Part shown: piece after piece, positions 1 to 8,781 of the stretch | Layout: every line of letters begins with the position of its first letter | Position numbering within the stretch: position 1 is the first letter of the stretch | NCBI GenBank assembly: GCA_947496215.1 | Contig: CANMCF010000014.1 | Coordinates: 1-64,000, forward strand | Source: an uncultured Bizionia sp. | GTDB lineage: Bacteria > Bacteroidota > Bacteroidia > Flavobacteriales > Flavobacteriaceae | Length of the DNA stretch: 64,000 bases | Direction: 5' to 3' | Program-made: the position numbers and the translations under genes | Notes under the pieces: generated by a model | What the model saw: only the letters and a program-made list of their open reading frames with translations | What the model was told of the DNA's origin: nothing | Database searches by the model: none

Positions 1-70
1 GCGTATAAAATAACCTTATTCTTCTCTTTGGTTCTTTATGATTAATTTATCTAATTTAATGAAAGGCTAA

Positions 71-220
71 GTTAAGAGGTATAAAAAACATATCGCTATT
101 GAAGATATCGGCAATGGGGTTTGGAAAGTATTCTATAGAAACGTATTTTTAGGTTTCTTTGATGAAAAACATCTTAGAAACAAACAACAATCTACAAGGT
201 TAGAGACTAATTTAGTGTAA
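71..220 (+). pseudogene. 3' fragment of an IS481-family transposase
   Basis: An open frame without a start codon runs from a stop at 68-70 to a TAA at 218-220. It encodes a tail with the pattern GxWKVFYRN...LGFFDEKHLR, which I recognise as the C-terminal strand-rich segment that follows the DDE integrase core in Bacteroidota IS481-type transposases. About 49 codons are present and the catalytic core is missing or lies before the window. The last codons fall within the 72-base repeat (193-264) that recurs at 784-855, so this is the right end of an insertion sequence. The family assignment comes from memory of the motif. The reading frame itself is seen directly. Confidence 0.65.
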
Positions 221-264
221 ACCCTAATCTTTAACTTGTGTAAACCATGTCCCTTAACGAACAT
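193..264 (+). repeat. IS right-end repeat, copy 1
   Basis: A 72-base segment is repeated at 784-855 with a single mismatch (base 249 G, base 840 T). In copy 1 it contains the last nine codons of the transposase fragment plus the untranslated end ending in GAACA(T), as expected of an IS terminus. The lipoprotein start codon at 265 follows directly, so the IS end abuts the gene. Confidence 0.75.
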
Positions 265-636
265 ATGAAGAAACTGCTCGCAATAATGATAATTCTGACT
301 TTGAACTCTTGTTTTATGTTCAAAGAAAACGGAATTGAAATGAAAATTAAAAATGACTCAAGCGAACCGATAACTAATGTGGAATTCACAACGACTGAAA
401 AACTGGAGACTATAAAAATTGACCGAATCGAACCGAATGAAAGTATAACCGAATTCTTATCGATGCGGAAAAACAAAAGTGACGGAGCATACTCTCTGAC
501 TTTTACTCGTGCGAATGGAAAAAAGGAAATAAGTGGAGGCGGATATTACACGAATGGAGGCTCACTAGACCATTGGGTCGACTTTATTGTTGAAAAAGAC
601 ACAACCATTGTGAAGTTCGATGGACCGATTTATTGA
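265..636 (+). CDS. Small lipoprotein of unknown function
   Basis: A 123-residue protein begins at ATG 265. The in-frame ATG at 247 lies inside the IS end and would place 6 extra residues before the signal, so 265 is preferred. The N-terminus MKKLLAIMIILTLNSC is a lipoprotein signal with the lipobox cysteine at residue 16. The rest is a compact, probably beta-rich domain (EPITNVEFTTTEKLETI; Gly-rich turn ISGGGYYTNGGS) without a catalytic motif I can name. The start codon touches the IS end, so transcription may depend on sequence inside that end. An attC-like hairpin begins about 12 bases after the stop, which gives the gene a cassette-like look. Confidence 0.7.
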   Translation: MKKLLAIMIILTLNSCFMFKENGIEMKIKNDSSEPITNVEFTTTEKLETIKIDRIEPNESITEFLSMRKNKSDGAYSLTFTRANGKKEISGGGYYTNGGSLDHWVDFIVEKDTTIVKFDGPIY

Positions 637-644
637 AAAAATAC

Positions 645-754
645 TGTGGGCAACAGGGTATAAAATTAATTGCTAGTGTATGCCTACTTGGCAAGTCCAA
701 GTTTACCAAATTAGTAGCTTAACCACGCAACAAATCTTATACTTAACGTTGGGC
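645..754 (+). repeat. attC-like long imperfect palindrome 1
   Basis: The region folds on itself. CAAC at 651-654 pairs with GTTG at 748-751, GTATAA at 658-663 with TTATAC at 737-742, and a central hairpin ACTTGG/CCAAGT lies at 686-691/697-702. The right end GTTGGGC (748-754) fits the integron core-site consensus GTTRRRY. It lies between two small lipoprotein genes. No integrase gene is in the window, so the cassette reading is an inference. Confidence 0.45.
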
Positions 755-783
755 TTAATTTGGTATGTTAAAGGCACATAGTT

Positions 784-855
784 TACAAGGTTAGAGACTA
801 ATTTAGTGTAAACCCTAATCTTTAACTTGTGTAAACCATTTCCCTTAACGAACAT
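784..855 (+). repeat. IS right-end repeat, copy 2 (solo remnant)
   Basis: Second copy of the 72-base IS end (71 of 72 identical to 193-264), here without any transposase reading frame upstream. It ends five bases before the start codon of the lipoprotein gene at 860, mirroring copy 1. Two lipoprotein genes therefore each sit directly behind the same IS end. Confidence 0.75.
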
Positions 856-859
856 TAAA

Positions 860-1567
860 ATGAAACGAACACTCACATATCTGATTTGTATTTTAATTCT
901 ATCCTGTCAATCAAAGACGGAGAAACAAAACAGTGAAAAAATTGAGATCAGTGAACCTCCAACATTAACGGATGATACAGTGACTTATGACAAGCTCGAC
1001 ACTCTTTTAAATACGAATGATTATTTAATACTTAGTGAAAAATTAACCAAAGTGAAAGTTGTAAAGGATGACGAAATTGACAACTTTCCGACATTTGAAA
1101 TTCTAATTGGCTATCGAGATGAAGTAATAATTGGAGAAAATATTGACTACAGTGATGTAGAGATTTATAGAAAATATAATCCTAAAACATCATTTGAAGA
1201 TTATCAAGTTGCCGTCTATGAAGGAAAATTAACTGACCCTGATTTTTCAACAGACCCAGGTGCAAAACGATTTATAACCCGAATTAAAAATGAATGTGCA
1301 AAAGGAATAAATTTTGCAGGACAATACACATTGGTTACTTGGGGTTGTGGTTCGCCTTGTCAAAGTGGAGTTGTCGTTGACAGAAAAACAGGTGCTATAT
1401 TTGGCGGATATGGAACTGCACTCGGATCAGAATTCAAAAAGGACAGTAAGATGATAATCAGGAATGTTGGAGCAATTGACACAACTACAAGCTTGATTGA
1501 AGTCTGTGCATATTGTGATGTTAGTCACGAAATTTGGACAGGGACAGAATTTGAAGAAGTTGAATAA
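860..1567 (+). CDS. Lipoprotein of unknown function
   Basis: A 235-residue protein starts at ATG 860. The upstream in-frame codon at 827 lies inside the IS remnant. The signal MKRTLTYLICILILSC has the lipobox cysteine at residue 16, followed by a polar Ser/Glu-rich linker. The C-terminal half has paired cysteines (TWGCGSPCQSG and EVCAYCD) that could form disulfides in the periplasm, and a segment GINFAGQYTLVTWGCG typical of a conserved hypothetical domain found in many Gram-negative secreted proteins. No enzyme motif is visible. It is flanked by an IS end upstream and a second attC-like hairpin 16 bases downstream. I do not recognise a named family with certainty. Confidence 0.7.
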   Translation: MKRTLTYLICILILSCQSKTEKQNSEKIEISEPPTLTDDTVTYDKLDTLLNTNDYLILSEKLTKVKVVKDDEIDNFPTFEILIGYRDEVIIGENIDYSDVEIYRKYNPKTSFEDYQVAVYEGKLTDPDFSTDPGAKRFITRIKNECAKGINFAGQYTLVTWGCGSPCQSGVVVDRKTGAIFGGYGTALGSEFKKDSKMIIRNVGAIDTTTSLIEVCAYCDVSHEIWTGTEFEEVE

Positions 1568-1582
1568 AAAAGAAGAAACGCA

Positions 1583-1634
1583 GTACAACAACACCTAAAC
1601 TGCATTTTTAATGCAGTTTAGCCAAACGTTGCAC
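1583..1634 (+). repeat. attC-like palindrome 2 / terminator-like hairpin
   Basis: A perfect 11-base stem CTAAACTGCAT / ATGCAGTTTAG with a 5-base loop lies at 1595-1621. It is flanked by outer arms GTACAAC (1583-1589) and GTTGCAC (1628-1634) that pair at 6 of 7 positions. There is no T-run, so it is a poor terminator. With the palindrome at 645-754 it brackets the second lipoprotein gene like a cassette boundary. Confidence 0.45.
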
Positions 1635-1648
1635 AATATTTAAAACAA

Positions 1649-2420
1649 AAGATTACATCATTATTCATTTTTTTAGTTTTTCTCAGAACATAACCATTGA
1701 AAATGGCTCTGCCTCAATCAACATTGAGGTTGCGAATGGATATTTCATACCTACTAATGAAGGTGCTATCCTTGGAGTAGACAATATTATTTCAGAATTA
1801 GCAAATGGGATAGTTACAATTAGTACAGGAACTAGCCCATTTGGTGAAGATGGCAATATTATTCTTGCTTCAGACGCAACATTGGATTACAATTTGACTG
1901 GTAGCAATACACTGAATTTTTATGCTTCAAATTATATCATTATCAATGGCACAATTACAGACTCCAATCCGGGTGGCGATCAATTGAGTCTTAACTTAAA
2001 TCCAGATTTTGATTCAAGTGGTTCCGGCGCTGCTTCGATAAACAATACTCTTAATCTTGACGGTGGCGATTTAACCATTGATGGTGAGCTGATTATTGCA
2101 GGTTCATCAACAGGGGTACTAAATATTGATGGTAACGTGGTATCTAATTCTAATTCTACCTATGTTTTGAGTTAAATGGCACTACAGGAGGAAGTAAATA
2201 TGATCAAATTCTATTTACAGGAACTAATAATACATTAACATTAGATAATGCTAATTTGAGCTTAAGTTCAGGGCAGACTTTTAATGTTGGAGAAACTTTT
2301 GTCGTCTTATCTGAGTTTAGCTCATTATCTGGTAAATTTACTCAAGGAAACTCCATAATCATTGGATTAAATGAATTTTCAATAAATTATAACCCCAACA
2401 ATATAATATTGGAAGTTACT
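1649..2420 (+). pseudogene. Broken surface adhesin / autotransporter-like protein
   Basis: Three frame pieces read as one secreted beta-solenoid protein. From 1649 a signal-peptide-like stretch KITSLFIFLVF appears in one frame without a start codon. From 1681 the frame shifts to SQNITIENGSASINIEV and runs to a stop at 2175. At about 2172 a single-base shift continues as NGTTGGSKYDQILFTG, then LSSGQTFNVGETFVVLSEFSSLSGKF. The pattern GGSxYDQ...L...GxTFxVGxTFxVL is that of autotransporter-type passenger repeats. At about 2415 the coding sequence runs into an antisense IS1182-type remnant, so the C-terminus is lost. The gene has at least two frameshifts, no start and no end. Confidence 0.6.
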
Positions 2421-2850
2421 GGTATAACGACTGCCTTTATAGCCTGTGCCTGGCCGCTGATCTTGTTTCTTTGCCCATTTCTCATTCCTTGACTTGATAG
2501 CTCTGAGTTCCTGATCGGTAGCGGTAATTGTCTCTTGTTCTTTGGTTGCCTTATTTTCAACCTGACGATCTCGGTAGCTTTGAACTCGAACTTGCGAAAA
2601 ATGGAGTTCCAAGTCTTCTTTTGGGAACTTTAAGTTCCAAACTACCCATGGAAGCATTTGCTTTTACAGGAATAGAATCGATTGCCTATTTGTGGTCACT
2701 GACCATACCTTTTTCGACACAAAGCATAAAAACACGCTTGAAGACTTCTTCAAATATTCTTTCAGGAAAGAACTGGAGCGTTCTACTTATCGTACCATGT
2801 CAGGATAAGTCCTCATCAATGTCATACCCCAAAAAACACCGTTTATTTAT
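2415..2850 (-). pseudogene. Degenerate IS1182-family transposase fragment
   Basis: Read on the minus strand the segment gives YDIDEDL, FPERIFEEVFKRV, CVEKGMVSDHK, AIDSIPVKANASMGSLELKV, then KEDLELHFSQVR, ELRAIKSRNEKWAKKQDQRP and GTGYKGSRYTSN. I recognise this order as the middle of Bacteroidota IS1182 transposases. Two in-frame stops (where Trp and Gln codons are expected) and one single-base insertion at the LKVP/KEDL junction break it. The catalytic C-terminal part is missing and the fragment ends inside the adhesin remnant. Base-level ends are approximate. Confidence 0.65.
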
Positions 2851-2959
2851 GTAAACAGTATGTTTCGCATGGATGACGTAAAGATGTCATGGCCATGACG
2901 CCATCAATGTCCAAATGAGCGACCTAGTTTTGTCTCAAACAATTAAACATTTGATTTTG

Positions 2960-3448
2960 ATGAAAAAAGGAAAAGAAATCACAACCCAAAAGTCTCTATT
3001 TCAACAAGCACTTGCTCTTTCGAAAACACCAATCGTCATTGCTTTTTTTCTTACGCCAATTCGCTATTCACTAGAATTAATAGGAGTCCCTGAAAATTTC
3101 ATTTTCATCATTGGGTTGCTGTGGTTAACACTGGGAATTTCTATTTATTGGGGAATGACATTATATGATGAAAAGCAATTCTTGTCATTGCTTCTATTAA
3201 GTTTGATGATTTATTCCCCTATATCAAGGTTTCCCGTTGCCTTGGCTTGGTGGGTTGATACAAATTGGGAATTAGGAACCCATTATGGACTATACTTTAA
3301 CAACTTTGGACAAGTGTTGTTGAATCAAGTTATCTACGGCTCACTCATTCAAATAATACCTGGGTTTTTATTAGGTTCAATTACCTTTGCCATCATACGG
3401 CAAAAACAAGCCCTAAAACTGAAGAACAATACTCTGAAAAATGAATAA
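2960..3448 (+). CDS. Small multi-pass membrane protein
   Basis: A 162-residue protein from ATG 2960 (MKKGKEITTQKS). An in-frame ATG at 2915 would add 15 residues and is possible. About four hydrophobic segments are visible: TPIVIAFFLTPIRYSLEL, FIFIIGLLWLTLGISIYW, FLSLLLLSLMIYSPI and LIQIIPGFLLGSITFAII. The C-terminus is basic. The gene overlaps the next start codon by eight bases, so the XRE-type regulator at 3441 is almost certainly co-translated, a common layout for a membrane protein paired with its own regulator. The family has no function I can name. Confidence 0.7.
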   Translation: MKKGKEITTQKSLFQQALALSKTPIVIAFFLTPIRYSLELIGVPENFIFIIGLLWLTLGISIYWGMTLYDEKQFLSLLLLSLMIYSPISRFPVALAWWVDTNWELGTHYGLYFNNFGQVLLNQVIYGSLIQIIPGFLLGSITFAIIRQKQALKLKNNTLKNE

Positions 3449-4016
3449 GAATAAATTAGCCATGAGAATAAAAGAATTAAGAAGCCAAAAGGGCATGTCT
3501 CAAGAATTTCTTGCCGAAGAGTCAGGTTTAAGTTTAAGAACCATTCAGAGGATTGAAAACAATGAGTCGAACCCAACTGGTGAATCACTCAAAAGGCTGT
3601 CCAATGCATTAAACGTAAACCCAGATGAATTAATTGACTGGGCTATAAAAGAAGACAAAAAATATTTGACATTTCTAAATCTCTCTGCTCTGACTTTTCT
3701 GTTCTTCCCATTGCTGGGAATTTTAATTCCTTTTATACTATGGACATCGAAGAAAGGTAAGATCAAAAACATCGATAAATTAGGAAGTAATCTAATCAAT
3801 TTCGAAATAGCATGGACAATACTTCTGTTTTCAATTCCTTTTTCATGGTTTCTCATTTCAAAAATCGGGCTTTTGGAAAAACCTACTCTAAGCATGATAT
3901 TCATAGTTATTGGAGTTTTGTATTTTATCAACTTCGCTTTGATACTGCTCAACACGTTAAGAATTAGCAATGGAAAGGATATATTTTACTATCCACAAAT
4001 TAAATTCCTGAGGTAA
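3441..4016 (+). CDS. XRE-family regulator with membrane C-terminus
   Basis: A 191-residue protein. Residues 8-62 form a Cro/CI-type helix-turn-helix (RIKELRSQKGMSQEFLAEES and LSLRTIQRIENNESNPTGES). The second half has three to four membrane segments (LTFLNLSALTFLFFPLLGIL, AWTILLFSIPFSWFLIS, MIFIVIGVLYFINFALILL). A DNA-binding domain fused to a membrane domain suggests a membrane-tethered regulator that senses something through its partner, the membrane protein encoded just upstream with an 8-base overlap. The target is not visible. Confidence 0.8.
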   Translation: MNKNKLAMRIKELRSQKGMSQEFLAEESGLSLRTIQRIENNESNPTGESLKRLSNALNVNPDELIDWAIKEDKKYLTFLNLSALTFLFFPLLGILIPFILWTSKKGKIKNIDKLGSNLINFEIAWTILLFSIPFSWFLISKIGLLEKPTLSMIFIVIGVLYFINFALILLNTLRISNGKDIFYYPQIKFLR

Positions 4017-4111
4017 AACCCAAGCTGTCAAATTATTTTGTCTATCCCTATTTGCTATCTTAGTACAAACACAACTAACCATACACGCATGCGCTGTACA
4101 CAATTTTGACA

Positions 4112-5047
4112 ATGAACAAAACCACCACACTATTCTTAATGCTTCTCTTTTCTGTTTTTTTTTCCTGTAAGGATAATGAGTCTCAAAAGAAACAAAGCAC
4201 TTTAATTAAATCAGAATTCTTGGAAAGAATAGAAGACGATTACGAACTCTACAAACCAACTGAACAGATCAAAGCCGTTTTGATTCTTTTTGGTGGTTAT
4301 CCAGAAACTGTAGAGGACATAAAAAGAGAATTTAAAATACTTGAAATAGCAAAACATAATGATATTGCTGTCCTGTTTTCAAATTATAACCAAAAGCTTT
4401 GGCTGGAAGAGAACGAAAAACACCAACTTGCAAAACGATTGCAGGGAATTGTCGAAAACAACCAATTGCCAACCGACAACATTTTTATTGGTGGATTTTC
4501 AAGTGGTGGAGTCATCAGTCTTTTGATAAGTAACTTCATAGCTGGAATGAAACAATTCTACATTGATCCAAAAGGCGTATTCATTGTAGATTCTCCTATT
4601 GATCTATCAGCATTGTACACCTCATCAGAAAAAAACATGGAGCGCAATTTTTCAGAAGTCTCAATGCAAGAAAGCTCCTGGATATTGGAGACTTTAGGTG
4701 GTCATCTTGGAAATCCCAATGATGAAATTGAAAACTATGAAGATAAATCTGTATTTACATATAGAAGCAACCACACTTCCAACTTAAAGAAATTAAAAAA
4801 CACCAAAATCAGACTATACACGGAACCTGATACTCTTTGGTGGAAAAAAAGCCGAATGGCCGATTATGATCAAATGAATGCTTATTACATCAAAAAACTA
4901 TCACAAAACTTAAAAGAACAAGGCTTTGAAAGCATTGAATATATCCCAACATATAATAAAGGGTATAGAGCAAATGGCGAAAGACATCCACATAGTTGGT
5001 CTATAGTAGACAAAAAAAAACTGATAAATTGGATGTTAAAAAGATAA
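4112..5047 (+). CDS. Lipoprotein with alpha/beta-hydrolase fold
   Basis: A 311-residue protein starting at ATG 4112; a TTG two codons upstream is unlikely. The signal LMLLFSVFFSC gives a lipobox cysteine at residue 19. The core has the strand-turn of an alpha/beta hydrolase (AVLILFGGYPE, residues 55-65) and a nucleophile elbow GFSSG at residues 128-132 with Ser130 as the likely nucleophile, followed by the helix GVISLLISN. A C-terminal His in RHPHSWSIVD could complete the triad, with an acid from the TEPDT segment. The substrate is unknown; esterase or peptidase activity is plausible. No operon partner is evident. Confidence 0.65.
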   Translation: MNKTTTLFLMLLFSVFFSCKDNESQKKQSTLIKSEFLERIEDDYELYKPTEQIKAVLILFGGYPETVEDIKREFKILEIAKHNDIAVLFSNYNQKLWLEENEKHQLAKRLQGIVENNQLPTDNIFIGGFSSGGVISLLISNFIAGMKQFYIDPKGVFIVDSPIDLSALYTSSEKNMERNFSEVSMQESSWILETLGGHLGNPNDEIENYEDKSVFTYRSNHTSNLKKLKNTKIRLYTEPDTLWWKKSRMADYDQMNAYYIKKLSQNLKEQGFESIEYIPTYNKGYRANGERHPHSWSIVDKKKLINWMLKR

Positions 5048-5391
5048 AAACTACATACAACAAAGCATAATTGACATTAACTTTCACTTTTAAAAGGAAA
5101 AATGGGAAGTCCACATTCCAATATGATTAGGCTTATAAAATAGCTGACACCAATTAAGTGCATCTCACATTGCTGTTTCTTGCCAACACAACAAACTAAA
5201 GGATTCAACTACTTTTCTATCTCATACCAACCATCGCCGAAACATTAGTCATATGTTAAAAACCGGCTCCATTTAAAGCCTAATCTAAATACAATTAAGG
5301 TATTTAAATTTCGGTTTATGCTATTCTTATGTAATTTTTAAAACTAATTAAACAATATTTCTTTACATTTACGTCTTTCGATGGAAAAACA
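5048..5391. other. Intergenic region without recognisable gene
   Basis: About 340 AT-rich bases between the hydrolase lipoprotein and the His-rich protein. I see no ORF of note, repeat or strong hairpin. The last 60 bases, which contain a TACATTTA resembling a -7 element, probably hold the promoter of the next three genes. Confidence 0.4.
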
Positions 5392-5721
5392 ATGAATTTG
5401 AGAACACAGCTTGGTAAAAACATAACCACATTATTGCTCTTTATGGCTTTAATGTTACCTACTGCTATTCAGTTCATTCATATGTTGGAAGGGCACACCC
5501 ACATTGCCTGTACGGATCAGCAAACCCACATGCATGAATCCATCGAAAAATGTGAGACTTGTAGCTTTTATTTGACATCTTTCAATTATGACATAGTCAA
5601 ATACCAAGATCTATCACTACCAACTATACCTGTAAAGATTGATGTCGATTTCTCTTCTTTACAGTTTCACTCATTTAAAATAACCAATACCCAACTACGC
5701 GCACCTCCAATTTTTTCTTAA
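5392..5721 (+). CDS. Short His/Cys-rich exported protein next to a TonB receptor
   Basis: A 109-residue protein with one N-terminal hydrophobic segment (NITTLLLFMALMLPTAIQFI). The segment from about residue 29 has many possible metal ligands: HMLEGHTHIAC, then THMHESIEKCETC. It lacks a lipobox, so it is either exported or anchored by its N-terminus. It lies 38 bases before a TonB-dependent receptor gene, with a lipoprotein behind that, and the three probably form one operon. A role in binding or sensing a transition metal such as zinc or copper is inferred from composition and neighbours only. Confidence 0.6.
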   Translation: MNLRTQLGKNITTLLLFMALMLPTAIQFIHMLEGHTHIACTDQQTHMHESIEKCETCSFYLTSFNYDIVKYQDLSLPTIPVKIDVDFSSLQFHSFKITNTQLRAPPIFS

Positions 5722-5759
5722 TCAACAAACAAATTTTATTATGTTAATTAAGAATTCAT

Positions 5760-8159
5760 ATGCGCACCTATGCTCTATTGATACTACTATTGGGTAGTAT
5801 CTCATCTATGTCGCAAAATTGTGACAACACATTTTCTGGGACTGTAATTGACCTTCATGATGGATCTTTGCTCGCAGGAGCAACACTCATCATTTCAGGT
5901 TCTGAAAAGGCCGTACTGACGGATCTCGATGGGAGATTTGCCTTTGCAAATCTATGCAATGGCACCTATTCCATAGAAGTTTCCCATCTAGATTGCATCA
6001 CGAAAGCTTACGCTGTTAAAGTATCTGGCAACACGACCAAGACCTTTAAGTTGGAACATCATTTGGAAGAATTGAACCAAGTCATAATCGAAGGAAAGGC
6101 TTATGGAGACAAATCCAAGACAATTCTCGAAAACACCATCTCAAAAGAAGAATTGGAACGCTTCAGCAGTGGGACACTTGGTGATGCTCTCAACAGTTTA
6201 AGCGGTGTTTCCTCACTCAATACCGGAAATACGGTTGTAAAACCCATGATTAATGGGCTTCATAGCAGTCGTGTCGTCATCGTGAACAATGGCGTTAGGA
6301 TGGAAGACCAAGAATGGGGGTCGGAACATGCTCCAAATGTGGACATAAATTCAGTTGGGAATCTAACATTAATAAAAGGCGCAGGAGCATTGCAATACAG
6401 TGGCGATGCCGTGGGAGGTGTTATTGTGACCGAATCCTCGAAAGTCCCAATAAAAGACAGTCTCTACGGAAAGTCCTTATTAACAGGAGCATCAAATGGG
6501 CGTGGTTTTTCACTGGCATCCCAATTGACCAAAAGCTATCAAAGTGGCTGGTATGCAACCTTGCAGGGGACATTGAAACGTTTTGGAGATTTTGAAGCTC
6601 CGGACTATGTGTTGAGCAATACAGGAACCTTTGAACGTAACGTTTCCCTTAACATTGGATTGAACAACTTCAACTATGGCATCGAAGCCTATTATTCACT
6701 TTTCAAAAATGAAATAGGTATTTTAAGGGCATCCCACTTGGGTGGTGCGCAGGATCAGATCAGAGCCATAAACAGCGACGAACCACTAATAATCAATGAT
6801 TTCACATATAAAATCAATGCTCCCAAACAAGATGTCACACATCAATTGGCACGGATGAAAGGCTTCAAAAGATTTGATGGCTTTGGGAAGTTAAGCCTGC
6901 AATATGACTTTCAACGAAACAACAGATTGGAATTCGACATAAGGCGTGGCACTGACAAGGACAACGCTTCACTGGATCTGAAATTGAGCACTCATTCCTT
7001 GATGTTGGACTTAGATTCTCGTTTGACCGATGCAGTAAGTCTAAAGGCTGGACTAATGGCAAAGTATCAAAATAACTTTGCAAACCCAAATACGGGAGTA
7101 CGTAGGTTGATTCCCGATTATGACAAATACAATTTAGGAATATATGCCATTGCAGATTATAAATTGAGTGACCATCTACTTTTGGAAGCTGGTGGGCGTT
7201 TTGATTACACGCACATGGACGTTTTAAAATTCTATCGCACCTCTTTTTGGGAATCCCGCAATTACGACGAACTTTTTCCTGAGATTGTGGTGGAGGAATT
7301 CAACAATCAGATTTTGACCAATCCGCAATTGAATTTCCACAATGCCTCTGCAACTTTGGGTGCTACGCATTCCTTTGGCAAGAAATACAAACTGTTCTTT
7401 AATTACTCTATTGCATCACGTGCTCCCAATCCGTCCGAACTTTTTAGTGAAGGGCTACATCACTCCGCTTCTCGCATCGAGTTGGGAGATTTGCGTTTCA
7501 ATTCGGAAATAGGACATAAGATGGCTTTGACGTTTCAACGGGATGATGACGTGTTTGATTTTTCAATCAATCCATACATCAATACCATTAGGGATTTTAT
7601 CGTTATCGAACCCACAGGAGTCCAACAAACGGTGAGGGGCAATTTTCAAGTTTGGGAATACAGACAGACCAATGCACAACTCTTGGGAGTGGATTTTGAT
7701 GCCTCTTATGCCTTTGTTGAGAATTTCCGTTTCAATCATCAATTCTCATTGGTGAAGGGATATGACCGTTCACGGGATCTACCTTTGATAAGTATGCCTC
7801 CCGTAAACACAAAGAATGAAATCGCATACCTGAACCCAGAATTCAACAACCTGCGTTTAGCATTGCAGAGCGAATATTTGTTCCGCCAAAACGAATATCC
7901 CGACAATAACTTTGAAGTATTTGTTCCAGAAACAGAAACAATGGAAACCGTTGACGTGAGTACACCTACTGATGCATATCACCTGTTCAATTTCAATTCG
8001 AGCATAGACTTTAACATTAACAAGAAATCAACATTAACGGCAGGTTTTGGAATCACTAACCTATTGAACACTTCCTACCGAAATTACCTAAATCGCTTGC
8101 GTTACTACGCAGACGATTTGGGCAGAAACTTTTTATTCAATCTTAAAATAAATTATTAA
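5760..8159 (+). CDS. TonB-dependent outer-membrane receptor, probable metal uptake
   Basis: A 799-residue receptor. After the signal peptide (ending ...SSMSQ) comes a carboxypeptidase-regulatory-like domain (residues about 21-100, SGTVIDLHDGSLLAGATLII), as in many Bacteroidota receptors. The plug domain (about 115-225) has ALNSLSGVSSLNTG and LIKGAGALQYSGDAVGGVIV. The rest is a 22-stranded barrel ending in FLFNLKINY, with a terminal aromatic residue. Plug wording such as INGLHSSRVVIVNNGVRMED and GSEHAPNVD resembles zinc/heme-type (ZnuD-like) receptors. The neighbouring His/Cys-rich protein supports a metal ligand. The exact substrate is not determinable. Confidence 0.85.
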   Translation: MRTYALLILLLGSISSMSQNCDNTFSGTVIDLHDGSLLAGATLIISGSEKAVLTDLDGRFAFANLCNGTYSIEVSHLDCITKAYAVKVSGNTTKTFKLEHHLEELNQVIIEGKAYGDKSKTILENTISKEELERFSSGTLGDALNSLSGVSSLNTGNTVVKPMINGLHSSRVVIVNNGVRMEDQEWGSEHAPNVDINSVGNLTLIKGAGALQYSGDAVGGVIVTESSKVPIKDSLYGKSLLTGASNGRGFSLASQLTKSYQSGWYATLQGTLKRFGDFEAPDYVLSNTGTFERNVSLNIGLNNFNYGIEAYYSLFKNEIGILRASHLGGAQDQIRAINSDEPLIINDFTYKINAPKQDVTHQLARMKGFKRFDGFGKLSLQYDFQRNNRLEFDIRRGTDKDNASLDLKLSTHSLMLDLDSRLTDAVSLKAGLMAKYQNNFANPNTGVRRLIPDYDKYNLGIYAIADYKLSDHLLLEAGGRFDYTHMDVLKFYRTSFWESRNYDELFPEIVVEEFNNQILTNPQLNFHNASATLGATHSFGKKYKLFFNYSIASRAPNPSELFSEGLHHSASRIELGDLRFNSEIGHKMALTFQRDDDVFDFSINPYINTIRDFIVIEPTGVQQTVRGNFQVWEYRQTNAQLLGVDFDASYAFVENFRFNHQFSLVKGYDRSRDLPLISMPPVNTKNEIAYLNPEFNNLRLALQSEYLFRQNEYPDNNFEVFVPETETMETVDVSTPTDAYHLFNFNSSIDFNINKKSTLTAGFGITNLLNTSYRNYLNRLRYYADDLGRNFLFNLKINY

Positions 8160-8180
8160 TTTTTTTAAAAATCAGTAACT

Positions 8181-8738
8181 ATGAGAAATTTAAAATTTTT
8201 AGCAACTGCAATTTTTGCAACAGTATTATTCACATCATGTTCAAACGATGACGACAATACGCCAGCACCCGTAAATGAAGAAGAGGTAATCACCACGTTA
8301 ACCGTGACTCTTACACCCGAAGGTGGCGGAACGGCAGTTACTTTACAAACTCGCGATTTAGATGGAGATGGTCCCAATGCACCAGTTATTACGGTTTCTG
8401 GAGACTTGACCAATGGAGTTACCTACAATGGTTCTATCGTCTTGCTTAACGAAACCGTAGACCCAGCAGAGAACATTACCACTGAAGTAGAAGAAGAAGC
8501 CAATGATCATCAGTTTTTCTACACTATTGCTGGTGGACTTGATGCCTCTACAACGTATTCCAATCTTGATGGAAATGGAAACCCTTTGGGAACGGAGTTT
8601 ACACTTACAACGGGAGCAGCGAGTACTGGCACATTGACATTTACGTTGCGTCATGAACCTACAAAACCCAATACAGGTCTTGGAGATGCAGGAGGTGAAA
8701 CAGATATTGCAGCTACCTTTGATGTGACTGCACAATAG
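8181..8738 (+). CDS. TonB-receptor-associated lipoprotein
   Basis: A 185-residue lipoprotein: signal LKFLATAIFATVLFTSC with the cysteine at residue 20, then an acidic SNDDDN linker typical of surface-exposed flavobacterial lipoproteins. The body is a beta-rich domain with a segment EEEANDHQFFYTIAGGLDAS and Asp/Asn-rich turns (DLDGDGPNAP, NLDGNGNPLG). It follows the receptor by 21 bases and precedes a strong terminator, so it closes the operon. By analogy with other receptor-lipoprotein pairs it may help capture the receptor's ligand at the cell surface. No named family is recognised with certainty. Confidence 0.7.
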   Translation: MRNLKFLATAIFATVLFTSCSNDDDNTPAPVNEEEVITTLTVTLTPEGGGTAVTLQTRDLDGDGPNAPVITVSGDLTNGVTYNGSIVLLNETVDPAENITTEVEEEANDHQFFYTIAGGLDASTTYSNLDGNGNPLGTEFTLTTGAASTGTLTFTLRHEPTKPNTGLGDAGGETDIAATFDVTAQ

Positions 8739-8781
8739 ATTTGAATTAGTCACAGTCACATCTTATAATTGTCACGAACTA

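Noticed and set aside
645-1634. Definite integron cassette array
   Set aside because: Only one clean core site is visible and there is no integrase. IS ends at the same positions offer another explanation, so it is kept as a candidate only.
2528-2854. Plus-strand ORF of 108 codons
   Set aside because: The opposite strand matches an IS1182-type transposase, so this is an antisense shadow.
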